DNA of 64,000 nucleotides, taken from positions 6,398-70,397 of the forward strand of contig NZ_JAYDZX010000014.1 in assembly GCF_035607535.1 (NCBI RefSeq), written 5' to 3'. This document shows, in pieces, positions 1 through 7,761 of the stretch. Position 1 is the first letter of the stretch; every line of letters starts with the position of its first letter. The notes below the pieces were generated by a model. The model was not told where the DNA came from. It saw only the letters and a program-made list of their open reading frames with translations, and searched no databases. This DNA comes from Salinimicrobium sp035607535. GTDB lineage: Bacteria; Bacteroidota; Bacteroidia; Flavobacteriales; Flavobacteriaceae. Made by a program: the position numbers and the translations under genes.

Positions 1-702
1 CAGGCTCTTGAGAATTTTGAAGAGGAGGGACGAAAAATAGGACCGGGAAAAAGAAATGTTTTGAAGGCGATTAAGCTGGATCGTACAGAGGTCAATATTA
101 AAGCTTTCAAGATCCCGAATGCCGTCAACAAAGTTGCCTACCGATTTTTTAGAAAATCAAAAGCCGAAAGATCTTTTATTTATGCCAAAGAACTTCTGGC
201 AAGGGGCATAAAAACCCCGGCTCCCATTGCTTATGCTGAAGAAGTTACAAGCCTAGCTTTCCTCAAAAGCTTTTATGTGAGCGAACATCTGGATTATGAT
301 CTTACGTTTAGAGATATAGATCTCGCAAAAGAAGGACACGAGGAGATTCTTCGCGCCTTTACGCGGTTTACTTATGATCTCCACGAAAAAGGAATTGAAT
401 TTTTAGACCATTCCCCCGGAAATACCCTTATCAAAATCGGTGATAATGGCTATGATTTTTTCCTGGTTGATCTCAACCGGATGAATTTTAAAACCTTAGA
501 TATCTCTCAAAGACTTCGGAATTTTGAGCGCTTGTCAAGAGAAAAGGCGGTTTATGAGATCATGGCCGATGAATATGCAAAGCTAATAAAGCGGCCGGCC
601 TCTGAAGTTTTTGAGCAAATGTTTAATTTCAATCAAATCTTCTTTTCAAAACGAGACAGAGCAGCAGTTATAAAGAAGAAGTTTAAGCGTAGGAAAAAAT
701 AG
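1..702 (+). CDS. Lipopolysaccharide kinase (InaA/Kdo kinase-like) family protein, 5' end outside window
   Basis: The reading frame is open from base 1, so the gene starts upstream of the window; the TTG at 61 is internal. The visible 233 residues have a kinase-like fold signature: DHSPGNTLI (catalytic-loop D..N) followed by FFLVDLNRMNF (a D-L-N metal-binding segment), as in the InaA/Kdo kinase family that phosphorylates the LPS inner core on the cytoplasmic face of the inner membrane. The tail is strongly basic (KKKFKRRKK). It converges on the polysaccharide genes at 753-4622, which supports a role in envelope glycan assembly. The substrate is inferred from family only; another small-molecule or sugar kinase is possible. 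Confidence 0.75.
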   Translation, partial: QALENFEEEGRKIGPGKRNVLKAIKLDRTEVNIKAFKIPNAVNKVAYRFFRKSKAERSFIYAKELLARGIKTPAPIAYAEEVTSLAFLKSFYVSEHLDYDLTFRDIDLAKEGHEEILRAFTRFTYDLHEKGIEFLDHSPGNTLIKIGDNGYDFFLVDLNRMNFKTLDISQRLRNFERLSREKAVYEIMADEYAKLIKRPASEVFEQMFNFNQIFFSKRDRAAVIKKKFKRRKK

Positions 703-752
703 TTTGGAATTGGAAATAAATCTGCCTTTTTTCCTGTAAAATCAAAAACAGC

Positions 753-1742
753 CTAGTCTTTACCTAATCGTTCTTCTAACCAATGCAATATGTAATCTAA
801 AATTCTATCGTCTGCCATGTCCAGGCTTTGGAATGTGATGAAGAGCTTCCGCCGGTTTGCCTTGAACCACTTCAGCTTTAGCTTTGTCCACCATAAATTC
901 CTATACGATCGAAAGTAGGTTAGTTGCGAGTAATCCCGATAATGATAAGTATTGTTTTTAATTTCTAAATGTTCAGACAAGGAAGATAATAGAAACTGAT
1001 TTTCATTTCTAAACCTGTGCTGTATGTTCTCTCGTAGTAAACTGTCTGTTTCAAAGAAGTTTGTCAGAGTTGATTTTCTCACGCTGACCGGCGTGTGAAA
1101 ACGTCTGACATATTTATCCGCCTGAGCCAATCTGGCGCTGTTTTGTTGTAATCTTTTGAAACTTATTTTGGCCTTTTTTACCGGGATCCTAAAAGTACTC
1201 AATAATTTATGGTAGGATTTTCTAATCGTTCTGTCTTCATTAAAGGGCTGCCATTTACCCCTTATAATTGGTTCTCCTTGAATAAAGAAATCATTTACTG
1301 ATACTTCTTTCATTAAAAAAGTATCATCATTGAAAATTATAAAGTGCTCTGATAAGTGGGGTATTTTGAATAACATGGATATGATTGAGCACGAGTTGAA
1401 GGTGGGTAAATATTCTTCATATCCGTTGAATATTATCTTATGATCTACCAGTTCCAGGTTAATGCCTTTTTCCTGAGCTAACGATTTCAGGGAATCAAAC
1501 GACTCAGGAGACTGGTCGTCTGTTACCAGAAAAATATTCCTTATAAATGGAGCAAACTTGATTATTGATTTGATCGCAATATCAATTTCCCCAATAGAAT
1601 TGTATCGCTTAAGGTGATTTTCGGAAGAGAAATTGATTTTAGTTTCCGAATAAGCATTAATTTTTTCCTGCCACTTCTTATCGTTCCCATTTACCCATGT
1701 TAGAACGGCATCTACCGGAATATTTTCTTGAGGTTCTGTCAT
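753..1742 (-). CDS. Stealth-family capsular polysaccharide phosphotransferase
   Basis: 329 residues. The N-terminus carries the Stealth CR1 signature VDAVLTWVNGND (about residues 10-21). The CR2 region follows (IDIAIKSIIKFAPFIRNI, then LVTDDQSP), with a second acidic motif FIIFNDDTFL near residue 135. Stealth proteins transfer sugar-1-phosphates to make phosphodiester-linked surface polysaccharides, and this one probably acts at the cytoplasmic side of the inner membrane. It is the last gene of a leftward cluster with a CDP-glycerol-type transferase, a nucleotidyltransferase and a family 9 glycosyltransferase, consistent with a phosphate-containing glycan. The sugar substrate cannot be read from the sequence. 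Confidence 0.85.
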   Translation of the reverse strand: MTEPQENIPVDAVLTWVNGNDKKWQEKINAYSETKINFSSENHLKRYNSIGEIDIAIKSIIKFAPFIRNIFLVTDDQSPESFDSLKSLAQEKGINLELVDHKIIFNGYEEYLPTFNSCSIISMLFKIPHLSEHFIIFNDDTFLMKEVSVNDFFIQGEPIIRGKWQPFNEDRTIRKSYHKLLSTFRIPVKKAKISFKRLQQNSARLAQADKYVRRFHTPVSVRKSTLTNFFETDSLLRENIQHRFRNENQFLLSSLSEHLEIKNNTYHYRDYSQLTYFRSYRNLWWTKLKLKWFKANRRKLFITFQSLDMADDRILDYILHWLEERLGKD

Positions 1743-1793
1743 TCACTATAGGTTTAATTGAGGGAACAAAGGTCTAGACTTGGGTATTTGTGC

Positions 1794-2849
1794 TTAACTT
1801 CTGGACTGCTTTTTCTTTCTTCTGAACATCCTGTTCATCTTACGTCTTCTAACGAATGGCAGCTTTCGTCTTTCCGGAACTCCGTGCTCTTCCACGTAAT
1901 CCTCTACCACATTGACCATGCGCAGTGCACTTTGTCCGTCATTGTATGGGTGATATTCTGCAATGATAGTCTGCCGTTGTTCAGCATAAGGATCCTTCCC
2001 GAGATTCTGCTGAATCTTATCAGATAAAGTTGAGGCTTCAGTTATATTTTCCCAGAGTTTAATTTGGGAATTGCTTCTAAAGGTGATTACCGGCTTATCC
2101 AGCAGAAGAAATTCGTAGACTACAGACGAAGTATCGCTAATTAGCAAATCTGCCATTAGCAGGAACTTCACAATATTTGGTTCCTCCTCAAAAATAACAT
2201 TTGACCTTTCGGCGGCAAACTGCCTGTACTGCTTGATAAGTTCAGGAGACATCAGGTCATGGAACTTGATCAACAACAGGTAGTCTTCATTATCTGCAAC
2301 TTTCTTCAGATCCTTCAGCAGGAAAGGCCCCGAAGTAAGGGAAGGGGAGAAGGTGGGTGCGTAAAGCAGGATCTTTTTAGCTGAATGTTGTTTCAGCAGC
2401 TCCTTTTTTTCTTCCCCATATTTATCTCGCTCATTTCCATAGATATCCAGCTTTGGCCATCCTGTTTCAATAACATCAAAGTTTTTATGCCTCCTCTTTA
2501 GTCGCTGGAATCTCCGGGTGAAATAGGGACCTTGCGTAAGGTAAAGGTCAAAGTAATGCCGAATTTTGAAATGACCCTTTTTTTCACCGGCAAGCCCATG
2601 AAAGATCTGCGTTTTAAGCCCGCGGAGGTAATGCGGGACTTCATTTCCCGGGCAAAAAATTACATCGCTTCTATAATTTTCAATCTCTTCTATTTCAAAG
2701 GTGTGAGGTTCGTCCGGAAAAGGGAATTTTCCTCTTAAATTTTCAGTTAGAAACCAGAGATATTCATGCTGCTTGTCCTTAAGCACCTGCATGATAGGCT
2801 GCATGATCCCGAAGGCATAGGGATATTGACAGAAAAGAATGAATTTCAT
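1794..2849 (-). CDS. CDP-glycerol glycerophosphotransferase-like (TagB/TagF family) protein
   Basis: The start is placed at the ATG at 2849 (MKFILFCQYPYA), two bases after the stop of the preceding gene; an upstream in-frame extension exists but would overlap that gene. 351 residues with the family's C-terminal landmarks: GWPKLD, ILLYAPTFSP, LLIKFHDL and LLISDTSSVVYEFLLLDKPV. In Gram-positives this family polymerises glycerol- or ribitol-phosphate in teichoic acids; in Gram-negatives it decorates surface glycans. The tail is very basic (RRKKKQSRS), suggesting membrane contact. It is translationally close to the nucleotidyltransferase upstream, so the two probably supply and use the same activated precursor (inference). 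Confidence 0.8.
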   Translation of the reverse strand: MKFILFCQYPYAFGIMQPIMQVLKDKQHEYLWFLTENLRGKFPFPDEPHTFEIEEIENYRSDVIFCPGNEVPHYLRGLKTQIFHGLAGEKKGHFKIRHYFDLYLTQGPYFTRRFQRLKRRHKNFDVIETGWPKLDIYGNERDKYGEEKKELLKQHSAKKILLYAPTFSPSLTSGPFLLKDLKKVADNEDYLLLIKFHDLMSPELIKQYRQFAAERSNVIFEEEPNIVKFLLMADLLISDTSSVVYEFLLLDKPVITFRSNSQIKLWENITEASTLSDKIQQNLGKDPYAEQRQTIIAEYHPYNDGQSALRMVNVVEDYVEEHGVPERRKLPFVRRRKMNRMFRRKKKQSRS

Positions 2850-2851
2850 TT

Positions 2852-3532
2852 CTAAAACATTTTGTTTGCGGCGGCGAGATCTTCTTCGAAATCGACTTCC
2901 ATACATCGAAAATCTGAAATGTCAACGGCCTTTATTTTTAAACCATCTTCCTGAATTGCAGTTTCGATGCCCCGTTCAAAGTAATCATTATCTCTGCATT
3001 TTTCAAGATGTTTTAGCAAAACCGGCATATCCCTTTTTGAAATGTAGTTAATGCCTACGGCTTCACCCAATCCCTCCTTTACCTGTTTGGAAAGTTCGTC
3101 AATAAAGCCATTTTTGAGGGTATATTTAACTTCTTCTTCGGCTACTCTTGAAGTGTTTACCGAAACAAAAGAATTCTCAACTGAAATTTCCTTTTTGAGG
3201 ACAGAGAAAAGTTCTGCATCAAAGATCACATCCCCGTTAAGCCAGAGCACATCCTCCTGCTGATATTTCTTCAGGGCTTTCAGTAAACTCTTGGAGGTAT
3301 TTGTAGCATCAAAAAATTGGTTGTAGATATAGGTGAGATCGGGAAACCGCTCCATGATAAGATCTTTTTTGAAACCTACAACTACAGTAATATCGTGTAC
3401 AGAAAAATGGGTGGAAAGGTTGTCAATTTGCCTCTCCATTATACTTTTTCCTCCTTTTAGAGGGGTAAGTGGTTTTGGGAAAGGATTTCCAAGACGAGAG
3501 CCTATTCCTGCGGCTAGAATAATGATTTTCAT
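2852..3532 (-). CDS. Sugar/polyol-phosphate nucleotidyltransferase (LicC/MobA-like)
   Basis: 226 residues. The N-terminal motif MKIIILAAGIGSRLG, followed by PKPLTPLKGGKSIMERQI, is the nucleotide-binding loop and lysine of the NTP_transferase fold; LWLNGDVIF holds the metal-binding aspartate near residue 100. The short length and absence of a C-terminal beta-helix resemble LicC-type CTP:phosphocholine cytidylyltransferases more than glucose-1-phosphate enzymes. It lies 4 bases after the family 9 glycosyltransferase and 2 bases before the CDP-glycerol-type transferase. A role in making a CDP- or NDP-activated phosphate donor for that transferase is therefore likely but inferred. Confidence 0.75.
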   Translation of the reverse strand: MKIIILAAGIGSRLGNPFPKPLTPLKGGKSIMERQIDNLSTHFSVHDITVVVGFKKDLIMERFPDLTYIYNQFFDATNTSKSLLKALKKYQQEDVLWLNGDVIFDAELFSVLKKEISVENSFVSVNTSRVAEEEVKYTLKNGFIDELSKQVKEGLGEAVGINYISKRDMPVLLKHLEKCRDNDYFERGIETAIQEDGLKIKAVDISDFRCMEVDFEEDLAAANKMF

Positions 3533-3536
3533 AGAG

Positions 3537-4622
3537 TTACTTTGTCTCCTGAATTTTCGAATCGACTGTTTCTTTTAAAAAGATATCGAGTTTGGCGAAG
3601 ATAAGGTTTGGCTGCAGTAATTCATAAAAAGCAGCTGACTTTTTCCTGATCTCCTTTTTTGAAAGCATTTTTATTTCGGGTTTGAAGTCGCTGATATGTA
3701 CAGAGACGTTCTGGTAGGGATCTTCATAAATGCTCCACTCCTCTTTGTCGATTTGCGGTGAAAAGATCGAAAAAGTGGGTATTTCAAGAGCTTTTGCCAT
3801 ATTAACGGCACCGCCTTCGTTGCCAATGAAGGCATGGCAATTGGCGCAACTGGCAATGTAATCTTCAAGTTTCCTGTTGTAAAGATCCAGGAAGATCTTG
3901 GATTGGGTGGTGGGAGAACATAAACTGACAATTTCTAAGGCAGCTTTCTCCTGATTGGGTAAGTAATTCAGGAGGATTTGGGGCTCTTTCAAATGCTGTA
4001 CAATTCTGTCTAGAAGAAGGGCCATATAAGCAGGCGGATAGCTTTTCTTTCTTGAGCTTCCTAAAATTCCGCACATAATGAGAGGGCGGCTAAAGTCAAC
4101 TCCTCCATTTTTTAACCGCTGCGCGGCTAGTTCTTTTTTATGTTTGTCCAGATAAATTTTTGGCCGTAGATGTGAAGGAAAATCTTCCTGAAACCCCTGC
4201 AAAAACTGCATGCGATTTTCTATAGCCAAACCCGCACAGGAGCGAGGGGTTTTAATGGGATGAAAAGTGCGTGTATAAAAATGTCTCGTGTACCTTTTTT
4301 CATAACTCAACCTGCATTCTGCTCCCGAGTAAAAGGACATTAAACCGGTGCTTATTTTTGAATATACATCTATAACAGTAGTGTAATTCTGATGCCTTAT
4401 CGACTCGAGAAATTTCGCAAAACTTAATGGATTCAGATTACATCGGGGATCATAGATGATGCATTTGTCAATGTTCGGATTATTTTGAACGACGGGCAAG
4501 GTGTGAGCCTGAAGAAGGTAGTGCAGTTCGGCAGCCGGAAATTTCTTCCGAAGGGCTTCAAAAAGAATAGAGGATGCGAGTACATCCCCTATCATTTTTT
4601 GCTGTATTACGAGTATTTTCAT
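3537..4622 (-). CDS. Glycosyltransferase family 9 (heptosyltransferase-like)
   Basis: 361 residues, ATG start at 4622. It shows the ADP-heptose:LPS heptosyltransferase pattern: the N-terminal strand MKILVIQQKMIGDVLASSIL, and the C-terminal donor site AFIGNEGGAVNMAKALEIP, where the usual D-S/T-G is EGG. Members add heptose or related sugars to LPS cores on the cytoplasmic face of the inner membrane. It starts 41 bases after dapD ends, and the leftward cluster down to 753 has almost no gaps, so co-transcription is likely. The exact sugar is unknown. Confidence 0.85.
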   Translation of the reverse strand: MKILVIQQKMIGDVLASSILFEALRKKFPAAELHYLLQAHTLPVVQNNPNIDKCIIYDPRCNLNPLSFAKFLESIRHQNYTTVIDVYSKISTGLMSFYSGAECRLSYEKRYTRHFYTRTFHPIKTPRSCAGLAIENRMQFLQGFQEDFPSHLRPKIYLDKHKKELAAQRLKNGGVDFSRPLIMCGILGSSRKKSYPPAYMALLLDRIVQHLKEPQILLNYLPNQEKAALEIVSLCSPTTQSKIFLDLYNRKLEDYIASCANCHAFIGNEGGAVNMAKALEIPTFSIFSPQIDKEEWSIYEDPYQNVSVHISDFKPEIKMLSKKEIRKKSAAFYELLQPNLIFAKLDIFLKETVDSKIQETK

Positions 4623-4663
4623 AGACCCGGCCTGGCCTCCCGAGAGGGAAGAATAATTGATTT

Positions 4664-5479
4664 CTAAACGGCTACGTTGTGCTCTCTCAAAGCGTTGTTT
4701 AGAGAGGTTTTCTTGTCTGTGCTCTCTTTTCTTTTACCAATGATCAATGCACATGGCACCTGGTATTCTCCGGCAGGGAATTTTTTCGTGTAGCTTCCCG
4801 GAATTACTACCGAACGTGCCGGAACAATTCCCTTCATTTCCACCGGCTCATCTCCCGTAACGTCGATAATCTTAGTTGATCCGGTTAATACCACGTTAGC
4901 CCCAAGAACAGCTTCTTTTTCCACTTTTACACCTTCAACAACGATACTTCTTGAGCCAAGAAAAGCATTGTCCTCAATGATAACAGGTGCAGCCTGTAGA
5001 GGTTCCAACACCCCTCCAATTCCTACTCCGCCGCTCAAATGCACATTTTTTCCAATTTGTGCGCAACTTCCAACAGTAGCCCATGTATCCACCATAGTGC
5101 CCTCGTCAACATAAGCTCCTATATTGACATAGCTGGGCATCATGATCACTCCGCTGGAAATATAGGCTCCGTGTCTGGCTACCGCATTGGGAACTACTCT
5201 TATCCCTCTGTCTTTGTAACCTTTCTTTAGCGGAATCTTATCGTGGTATTCAAATATCCCGGCCTCCAGGGTCTCCATTTGTTGAATGGGGAAATAAAGA
5301 ACAACCCCTTTCTTTACCCATTCGTTCACCTGCCAACCGTCGACTGTAGGTTCGGCTACGCGAAGCTTTCCGCTGTCAAGCAGGTCGATGACCTCGCGAA
5401 TGGCATCTGTAGTTTCAGTTTTATTAAGAAGTTCCCTGTTGTCCCAGGCTTTCTCGATGATCTCTTGAAGATTTTTCAT
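4664..5479 (-). CDS. dapD: 2,3,4,5-tetrahydropyridine-2,6-dicarboxylate N-succinyltransferase
   Basis: 271 residues, the usual length for DapD. It transfers succinyl from succinyl-CoA to tetrahydrodipicolinate in the lysine/diaminopimelate pathway in the cytoplasm. The left-handed beta-helix is visible as hexapeptide repeats in the middle (VNIGAYVDEGTMVDTWATVG, then AQIGKNVHLSGGVGIGG, FLGSRSIVVEGVKV). The N-terminal domain has DGWQVNEWVKKGVVLYFPI. DAP feeds peptidoglycan, which fits the envelope genes downstream. A near-consensus -7 box (TACCTTCG at 5570..5563, minus strand) lies about 85 bases upstream. dapB is also in this window, at 59073, far away. Confidence 0.95.
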   Translation of the reverse strand: MKNLQEIIEKAWDNRELLNKTETTDAIREVIDLLDSGKLRVAEPTVDGWQVNEWVKKGVVLYFPIQQMETLEAGIFEYHDKIPLKKGYKDRGIRVVPNAVARHGAYISSGVIMMPSYVNIGAYVDEGTMVDTWATVGSCAQIGKNVHLSGGVGIGGVLEPLQAAPVIIEDNAFLGSRSIVVEGVKVEKEAVLGANVVLTGSTKIIDVTGDEPVEMKGIVPARSVVIPGSYTKKFPAGEYQVPCALIIGKRKESTDKKTSLNNALREHNVAV

Positions 5480-5630
5480 GTAAATAATTTTTCAGTTTCT
5501 AAAGATCTGGTGTGTTCAGATCGTATTTAAAGTCATCTTTTTTGGACAGACTTTCGAAAGCGCGAAGGTAAAACATTTAGCCGAAATTAGTTGAACCCTT
5601 ACCGTTCATGCCTGTGATTGTATGGTTTTT

Positions 5631-5658
5631 TTGGTTCCCGAATTAAGGCGTATCTTTG
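5631..5658 (+). promoter_or_regulatory. Bacteroidetes-type promoter for ruvX
   Basis: A TTG at 5631-5633 is followed after 17 bases by TATCTTTG at 5651-5658, a full match to TAnnTTTG. The ATG at 5669 comes only 10 bases later, so the 5' leader would be a few bases. This promoter supports starting ruvX at 5669 rather than at the upstream ATG at 5618. Confidence 0.7.
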
Positions 5659-5668
5659 CCGGCAAATT

Positions 5669-6076
5669 ATGGGAAGAATACTGGCATTAGATTACGGCAC
5701 CAAACGCACCGGAATTGCGGTTACCGATGAGCTAAAGATCATAGCATCGGGGCTTACCACAGTTCCCACCGCCGAGCTTTTGCCATTCCTGAAAAAATAT
5801 TTTTCTGAAGAGCAGGTGGAACTTGTTTTGTTGGGGGAACCCAAACAAATGGATAACACAGCATCGGGCAGTGAAGTAAATATTCAGGAGTTCCTTAAGA
5901 AGTTCAGTGAAATTTTTCCGGAAATGAAGCTCGAAAGAGTTGACGAACGTTTTACTTCCAAAATGGCATTCCAATCCATGATCGACAGCGGACTCAAAAA
6001 AAAACAGCGGCAAAACAAAGCCCTTGTTGACGAAATAAGCGCGACGATCATTTTGCAGTCGTACCTTTATAAATGA
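5669..6076 (+). CDS. ruvX: Putative pre-16S rRNA nuclease / Holliday junction resolvase-like YqgF
   Basis: 135 residues from the ATG at 5669 (MGRILALDYGTKRTGIAVTD), the typical YqgF start. The RNase H-like fold is supported by the first catalytic aspartate in ALDYGTKRTG, LLGEPKQMDNT in the middle, and VDERFTS and ALVDEISATIIL at the end. YqgF homologues process the 5' end of 16S rRNA, and some are proposed junction resolvases. It stands alone, divergent from dapD, behind a consensus promoter. A heptad-repeat array begins at its stop codon. Confidence 0.92.
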   Translation: MGRILALDYGTKRTGIAVTDELKIIASGLTTVPTAELLPFLKKYFSEEQVELVLLGEPKQMDNTASGSEVNIQEFLKKFSEIFPEMKLERVDERFTSKMAFQSMIDSGLKKKQRQNKALVDEISATIILQSYLYK

Positions 6077-6102
6077 TTAAGGGCTAAGGATTAAGGAATA
6101 AC
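6075..6102. repeat. Heptad-repeat array left of the four-helix-bundle gene
   Basis: Four 7-bp words in register: GATTAAG, GGCTAAG, GATTAAG, GAATAAC. The first overlaps the ruvX stop codon. The matching array on the other side of the small gene is at 6532-6566. Confidence 0.65.
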
Positions 6103-6135
6103 AAAAAAACAGAGAGGAAGGCAATATTTCGGAAA

Positions 6136-6519
6136 ATGGAAAGAGATCTGAAGAAACGTTCAAACAAATTTGCCCACAACTGTGTAAAGCTGGCACTGTC
6201 TCTTCCAAAAGGAGTTCTCGAATGGCATGTGCAGAAACAGTTAATTAGAGCTTGCACTTCTGTAGCTGCAAATTACAGGGCAGCAAATTTGGGGCAGACA
6301 AAAAGAGGATTTATATCAAAACTGAGCATAGTTATTGAAGAAGCTGACGAATGTATATTTTGGATAGAATTTCTTGAGGAAGAAAATATTCTGAAGAAGG
6401 GATGTTATGAAGAGGTTCTTTCTGAAGCTAGGGAGTTGACTTCCATTTTTGTTGCTTCGAGAAGAACTGCTCAAAGATCCTTGGACAGATTATCTGATGG
6501 AGATAAGAACGAGACGTGA
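6136..6519 (+). CDS. Four-helix-bundle protein (S23/IVP, Avd-like family)
   Basis: 127 residues. The family core is recognisable: a helix ending LPKGVLEWHVQKQLIRA, then CTSVAANYRAANLGQT, KRGFISKLSIVIEEADECIF and WIEFLEEENI. The family was first seen encoded in intervening sequences of 23S rRNA genes; relatives include Avd, the accessory protein of diversity-generating retroelements. No reverse transcriptase, rRNA or template repeat is nearby, so this is a free-standing copy of unknown function. It lies between two heptad-repeat arrays that come within about 35 bases of it on both sides, suggesting the gene and flanking repeats arrived or persist as a unit. Confidence 0.9.
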   Translation: MERDLKKRSNKFAHNCVKLALSLPKGVLEWHVQKQLIRACTSVAANYRAANLGQTKRGFISKLSIVIEEADECIFWIEFLEEENILKKGCYEEVLSEARELTSIFVASRRTAQRSLDRLSDGDKNET

Positions 6520-6531
6520 AATCGCCTCAGA

Positions 6532-6566
6532 GATTAAACATTAGACCTTAAACCTTAAACATTGAA
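6532..6566. repeat. Heptad-repeat array right of the four-helix-bundle gene
   Basis: Five 7-bp words in register: GATTAAA, CATTAGA, CCTTAAA, CCTTAAA, CATTGAA. It ends one base before the def start codon. CCTTAAA is the same word as in the long array at 48588-48657. Confidence 0.75.
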
Positions 6567-6567
6567 T

Positions 6568-7158
6568 ATGGTTTTACCAATAACCGCCTACGGAGATCCG
6601 GTATTAAGAAAGAAAGCGAAAGACATTTCGGAAGATTATCCGAACCTGAAAGAATTGATTGAGAATATGTGGGAGACCATGTATGGCGCTTATGGAGTCG
6701 GGCTCGCGGCACCACAGGTGGGATTACCTATAAGGATCTTTCTGGTAGACACTTCGCCATTTGCGGAAGATGAAGAACTTTCAGAAGAAGAGAAAAAAGA
6801 ACTGGCAGGTCTTAAGAAAGTTTTCATTAATGCTGAGATCGTGGAAGAATCAGGTGACGAATGGGCTTTTAATGAAGGCTGTTTAAGCATTCCCGATATT
6901 CGGGAAGATGTTTTCAGAAAGCCCGAGATCAGGATCGAATATTACGACGAGGATTTCAACAAGCACGTTGAGGAATACAAAGGAATTGCAGCTCGTGTAA
7001 TTCAGCATGAATATGACCATATTGAGGGAATACTCTTTACCGATAAGCTGAGTAGCCTTAAGAAGAGGTTGATCAAGGGAAAGCTCTCCAACATTTCAAA
7101 AGGGAAGATCCAGGTAGATTACCGCATGAAGTTTCCCGAACTTAAAAAAGGCCGTTAA
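6568..7158 (+). CDS. def: Peptide deformylase
   Basis: 196 residues from the ATG at 6568 (MVLPITAYGDPVLRKKA); a TTG two codons earlier is ignored. All three deformylase motifs are present: GVGLAAPQVG, EGCLSIP (metal-binding cysteine) and QHEYDH (two metal-binding histidines and the catalytic glutamate). It removes the formyl group from nascent proteins in the cytoplasm. An acidic insert (EDEELSEEEKKELAG) sits between motifs 1 and 2. The heptad array ends directly at the start, leaving no obvious ribosome-binding site. Confidence 0.97.
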   Translation: MVLPITAYGDPVLRKKAKDISEDYPNLKELIENMWETMYGAYGVGLAAPQVGLPIRIFLVDTSPFAEDEELSEEEKKELAGLKKVFINAEIVEESGDEWAFNEGCLSIPDIREDVFRKPEIRIEYYDEDFNKHVEEYKGIAARVIQHEYDHIEGILFTDKLSSLKKRLIKGKLSNISKGKIQVDYRMKFPELKKGR

Positions 7159-7163
7159 TTAGT

Positions 7164-7194
7164 TTTGTTTTCTAGGCAGGAGGTAAGATATTTG
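7164..7194 (+). promoter_or_regulatory. Promoter for the DUF5606 gene
   Basis: TTTG at 7164-7167, 19 bases, then GATATTTG at 7187-7194 (one mismatch to TAnnTTTG). It lies between def and the ATG at 7215, so the DUF5606 gene can be transcribed separately from def. Confidence 0.55.
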
Positions 7195-7214
7195 CCTTCC
7201 AAAATTTAAAAAAT

Positions 7215-7676
7215 ATGAAGTTAGATAAAGTGTTGTCCATCTCCGGTAAACCGGGATTGTATGAACTTAAAGCCCAAACCCGCGGAGGTTTTGTTGCTGA
7301 ATCTATGTTAGATGGAAAAAAGATCTCTGTGAACATGCGTCACAATGTGAGCCTGCTTAGCGAGATCGCTATATATACTTATACCGAAGAAGTTCCTTTG
7401 CGGGAGGTTTTTCAGAAGATCTACGAAAAAGAGAATGGAGGAGAAGCCATCAGCCATAAAGAATCCAAAGCAAAACTGGAAGAATACTTCAGCGAAGTAT
7501 TGCCAGATTATGATGAGGATCGCGTATATGTAAGCGACATCAAAAAGATCATCCAGTGGTATAACCTGCTGGTGAGCAAAGGCTACACCGATTTTAGCAA
7601 GGGAGATGAAAAACCTTCTGAAGAAACTGCGGAAGTCGAAAAGACTCCGAAAGAAACCGGCGGCGAAGAAGAATAG
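7215..7676 (+). CDS. DUF5606 domain-containing protein
   Basis: 153 residues, a conserved Bacteroidetes protein of unknown function. The N-terminal half (LDKVLSISGKPGLYELKAQT, then MLDGKKISVNMRHNVSLLSE) looks like a small beta-rich domain. A helical segment follows, with VYVSDIKKIIQWYNLLVSKG. The last 25 residues are low-complexity and acidic (EKPSEETAEVEKTPKETGGE). It lacks a signal peptide or membrane segment, so it is probably cytoplasmic. It sits between def and mazG with its own promoter and a strong terminator. Confidence 0.85.
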   Translation: MKLDKVLSISGKPGLYELKAQTRGGFVAESMLDGKKISVNMRHNVSLLSEIAIYTYTEEVPLREVFQKIYEKENGGEAISHKESKAKLEEYFSEVLPDYDEDRVYVSDIKKIIQWYNLLVSKGYTDFSKGDEKPSEETAEVEKTPKETGGEEE

Positions 7677-7691
7677 CCTCTCAAAAATGAC

Positions 7692-7723
7692 AAAAAACCA
7701 ACTGATTTCAGTTGGTTTTTTGT
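7692..7723 (+). terminator. Rho-independent terminator after the DUF5606 gene
   Basis: A 13-bp stem (AAAAAACCAACTG at 7692-7704 with its complement at 7709-7721) and a 4-base loop, ending in a T-run. It starts 15 bases after the stop codon. The recurrent intergenic motif AAAAATGACA (7683-7692) directly precedes it. Confidence 0.85.
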
Positions 7724-7761
7724 TTCCGTAAAACCTAACTTACCTCCTTCAACCAAAGCAT

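Noticed and set aside
1758..2027. Plus-strand 89-residue frame opposite the CDP-glycerol-type gene
   Set aside because: Antisense of a well-supported gene, no motif or promoter.
6136..6519. Diversity-generating retroelement with the Avd-like protein as accessory factor
   Set aside because: No reverse transcriptase, template repeat or variable-repeat target gene is visible near it.
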